From the NCBI GenBank assembly GCA_030549175.1, contig JAUKUA010000001.1, positions 1,922,001-1,986,000 on the forward strand: DNA of 64,000 nucleotides, given 5' to 3'. Position numbers and translations under genes: made by a program. Of the stretch, positions 62,009 to 64,000 are shown in pieces. The notes beneath the pieces are model-generated. The model saw nothing but the letters and a program-made list of their open reading frames with translations, ran no database searches and was not told the DNA's origin. This stretch comes from Lasiosphaeris hirsuta. Its lineage: Eukaryota > Ascomycota > Sordariomycetes > Sordariales > Lasiosphaeriaceae. Position 1 is the first letter of the stretch. Each line of letters opens with the position of its first letter.

Positions 62009-64000
62009 ATGTCTCAACATCAATATCAGTATGGCTACGGCCAGTACCCGGGGCAGCCTCCTCAGCCCCAACCGCCTCACCAGCATCCACCGCAAATGTA
62101 CGGCTTCCATCCTCCACCGGCGTATCCTCCACCCTCCTATAACCTCCCCTACGACCCTGCCGCCGCCGAGAGAAACCGTGACATTTCACAAAACTCGTTC
62201 GACTACAATGTTTGCCATATACCTGGGCTCGGGATAGCAGGCGCGCAAACACCTGGCCTTCCTTACAGCGGAGCACCAGGTACAGGGGGTTGGGCTCAGC
62301 AACCTTCATTCGCAGCTGCGCTACCTGGTATTCAACAACCAATATCACCCATCGCATACAGCACACCACAACCTCAGAGCAGGCCACGGAATAGTGATCA
62401 AACTCGTAGTGCAAAACTGCCAACGAAACCACCACCGCCGGCTGCCCCAAGGAGTCAACCAGTGCCAAATATCGACGTTGAGGAAGGGGAACTTAGCGAG
62501 GGACAGTTTGAAGACTTGTATGAACCCAGGGAACCGGCTCAGGCCAGCAGCGCGGCACAGGATTCCGCAAAGCTACCCATGCCTGCTGGCCCAAGTCGTC
62601 CTACGAGTGATGTCGACACCCCCATCGACACGCCTGAGGCGGGTTTTTACGGAAATGGCGAGGGCGAGGATGAGGGAGAGAGCCCTGCAGGAAAACCCCC
62701 AAACCTAGAATATTTCAATGGTATGCAAGATCGCTGGCGAACTTTAAAATACCGACGGCTAACAGCCACAGCACGTGAACGGTCTGGGTCGTACTCGCCC
62801 TTTCTCTCTCCACGCGAGATCGAAAATACAACATTACAAGTCCTGCAGGTTAATCCGTCCTCGCCTTTTCTCACTACCGGCCTGGCAATCAACCCCAACG
62901 CCGCCTCCCAACCCCGAACAAACCAGAAGAACGGCGATGGAGCTAGCATGGCGATTCATAATTCATTGAACAATGCTCAATCTGATCCCTCTGTACCCCC
63001 GACGCTTCACCAAGTCAGGAAGGAAGCACAGAAGGCAATTCTGCGACTGTGGGGTGTGGGAGTCAAGTTCCAGGACTACATCGATGAAGGGTTTGACGAG
63101 AAGATTATACGCCGACTATTTGAAGATCTGAATCTTAGCATATCAAAGAGCGTTTCTGGATCAAAGCTCTTGACACAAGATTCTGAACTACGTCAAGGCA
63201 TCTCTGACACACAGCTGCAAACCCAACCAGTACCTAGCACCAAGGACTCAACTTCCGCTTCAGGTCCCTCCGGATCAGGAGAGGAACGCAAAGACCGCAT
63301 TGCACGTCTCCTCGCTGCTAAGGCTGCAAAAGGGCCAGCGACTCCGGCCACTGGACCCACTCCTTCACAAGCTAAGCTGGACACGACATCTTTGCCGCAG
63401 CAGAGCCAAACCATCGCTCCTATGGCCCTGCCTAAGCAGAGAACGTGGGGTGAGAAGGAGCGTTTAATTCAGCAGAAGATTGCTGCACTCCAAAAGTCTC
63501 GGGAGGTACAAGCTCAGAAACTCGCGAACGAAAATATTGATTCGGGACCCGCGCATATCGGCGATACTATCATGGCTGGCACCCAAGTCATCCCAAGTAG
63601 TGTCTCTGATACTGAAATGACCCTGCTCGGTCAGACACAGGGATCCTCTGAAGATAGTACAAAAAAGGTTGGCTCAATTCCGGGATTGGCTTTACCTTCA
63701 GCACTGAAGCCGAGCCAGACGTCGAACCAGCGGAAACGGCCTGTTGCAGCAGATTTTGTGGACTACTCAACGACTGTTGGTTCGCCCAAGAGGCCATTCG
63801 GCTTGGATCGCAAAGAGGCTTCTCTCATCATCGACGTCAGTGATGGTTCGGATGATGAAGAAATGGATATGGACATGGAATCCCCGGCCGAAGACCCCTC
63901 ATCAACACATAGAGGAGGCTCTTTTAGCCAACGTGGCCCATCAATTCGCGACTTTCCTCCGCTTTCGAATCCATTCCCGCAACGCAAATTCTCGAGCCCC
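62009..64000 (+). CDS. N-terminal part of a large low-complexity nuclear-type protein (runs off the window)
   Basis: An uninterrupted frame of 664 codons starts at ATG 62009 and is still open at the window end. The first about 100 residues are Gln/Pro/Tyr/His-rich (YGYGQYPGQPPQPQPP). An acidic motif, NIDVEEGELSEGQFEDLY, follows. A conserved-looking helical block lies at about 345-375 (RKEAQKAILRLWGVGVKF, then YIDEGFDEKIIRRLFEDL). Two basic helices are ERKDRIARLLAAKAAKG and KERLIQQKIAALQKSRE. An acidic patch (SDGSDDEEMDMDME) comes near the end. This resembles the N-terminal half of fungal proteins that end in the putative zf-C3H1 zinc finger (Red1/MTREC-type RNA-surveillance scaffolds), but the zinc finger itself would lie outside the window, so this is tentative. 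Confidence 0.6.
   Translation, partial: MSQHQYQYGYGQYPGQPPQPQPPHQHPPQMYGFHPPPAYPPPSYNLPYDPAAAERNRDISQNSFDYNVCHIPGLGIAGAQTPGLPYSGAPGTGGWAQQPSFAAALPGIQQPISPIAYSTPQPQSRPRNSDQTRSAKLPTKPPPPAAPRSQPVPNIDVEEGELSEGQFEDLYEPREPAQASSAAQDSAKLPMPAGPSRPTSDVDTPIDTPEAGFYGNGEGEDEGESPAGKPPNLEYFNGMQDRWRTLKYRRLTATARERSGSYSPFLSPREIENTTLQVLQVNPSSPFLTTGLAINPNAASQPRTNQKNGDGASMAIHNSLNNAQSDPSVPPTLHQVRKEAQKAILRLWGVGVKFQDYIDEGFDEKIIRRLFEDLNLSISKSVSGSKLLTQDSELRQGISDTQLQTQPVPSTKDSTSASGPSGSGEERKDRIARLLAAKAAKGPATPATGPTPSQAKLDTTSLPQQSQTIAPMALPKQRTWGEKERLIQQKIAALQKSREVQAQKLANENIDSGPAHIGDTIMAGTQVIPSSVSDTEMTLLGQTQGSSEDSTKKVGSIPGLALPSALKPSQTSNQRKRPVAADFVDYSTTVGSPKRPFGLDRKEASLIIDVSDGSDDEEMDMDMESPAEDPSSTHRGGSFSQRGPSIRDFPPLSNPFPQRKFSSP

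Overview
This window is nuclear DNA of a filamentous ascomycete, most likely a Sordariomycete (Sordariales-like). The evidence is short spliceosomal introns (mostly 50-140 nt, GT...AG with CTNAC-type branch points), monocistronic genes on both strands, and recognisable fungal orthologues: the bifunctional mitochondrial Arg5,6 protein, a Whi3-type RNA-binding protein, an Rgd1-type F-BAR/RhoGAP, a fungal class II myosin and a Zn2Cys6 regulator. There is no operon, CRISPR array, plasmid or phage feature. I found no rRNA or convincing tRNA gene.

Layout. 1-3136: no gene recognised. 3137-4113 (-): quinolinate phosphoribosyltransferase (NAD synthesis). 5096-7810 (-): acetylglutamate kinase/acetylglutamyl-phosphate reductase (arginine). 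9010-9909 (-): synaptobrevin-like R-SNARE in four exons. 11465-12795 (+): lipoyl synthase. 13134-13628 (-): a small three-exon gene for mitochondrial ribosomal protein uS14m. 14701-16312 (+): Arb2-domain protein. 16654-18345 (-): mitochondrial membrane protein with helical repeats. 19362-20603 (+): orphan four-helix membrane protein. 21046-22423 (-): Ipi3 WD40 ribosome-assembly factor. 24336-26635 (+): conserved-looking unknown protein whose frame is broken at a C-run. 27603-30652 (+): seven-exon Zn2Cys6 transcription factor. 30653-39692: a 9-kb gene-poor interval. 39693-41453 (+): Whi3-type protein with a poly-Q tract. 43879-45042 (-): short-chain dehydrogenase. 47017-48266 (+): aspartate-semialdehyde dehydrogenase. 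50141-52708 (+): Rgd1-type RhoGAP. 53857-61219 (-): myosin II heavy chain. 62009 to the window end (+): N-terminal part of a low-complexity nuclear-type protein.

Most genes are housekeeping and do not form a pathway cluster. Three are linked to amino-acid or NAD metabolism (QPRT, Arg5,6, Hom2) and carry Gcn4/CPC1-like motifs about 95-130 nt upstream of their starts; only the Hom2 one matches the TGACTCA consensus exactly. Myosin II, Rgd1, the R-SNARE and Whi3 all have known roles in polarised growth or division, but they lie apart. I saw no convincing new multi-gene system. The most unusual features are the many very long homopolymers (A/T and G/C, 19-27 nt), several inside introns; a five-codon uORF that overlaps the Whi3 start codon as ATGA; two stop-free introns whose length is a multiple of three; and the broken frame in the 24-26 kb gene.
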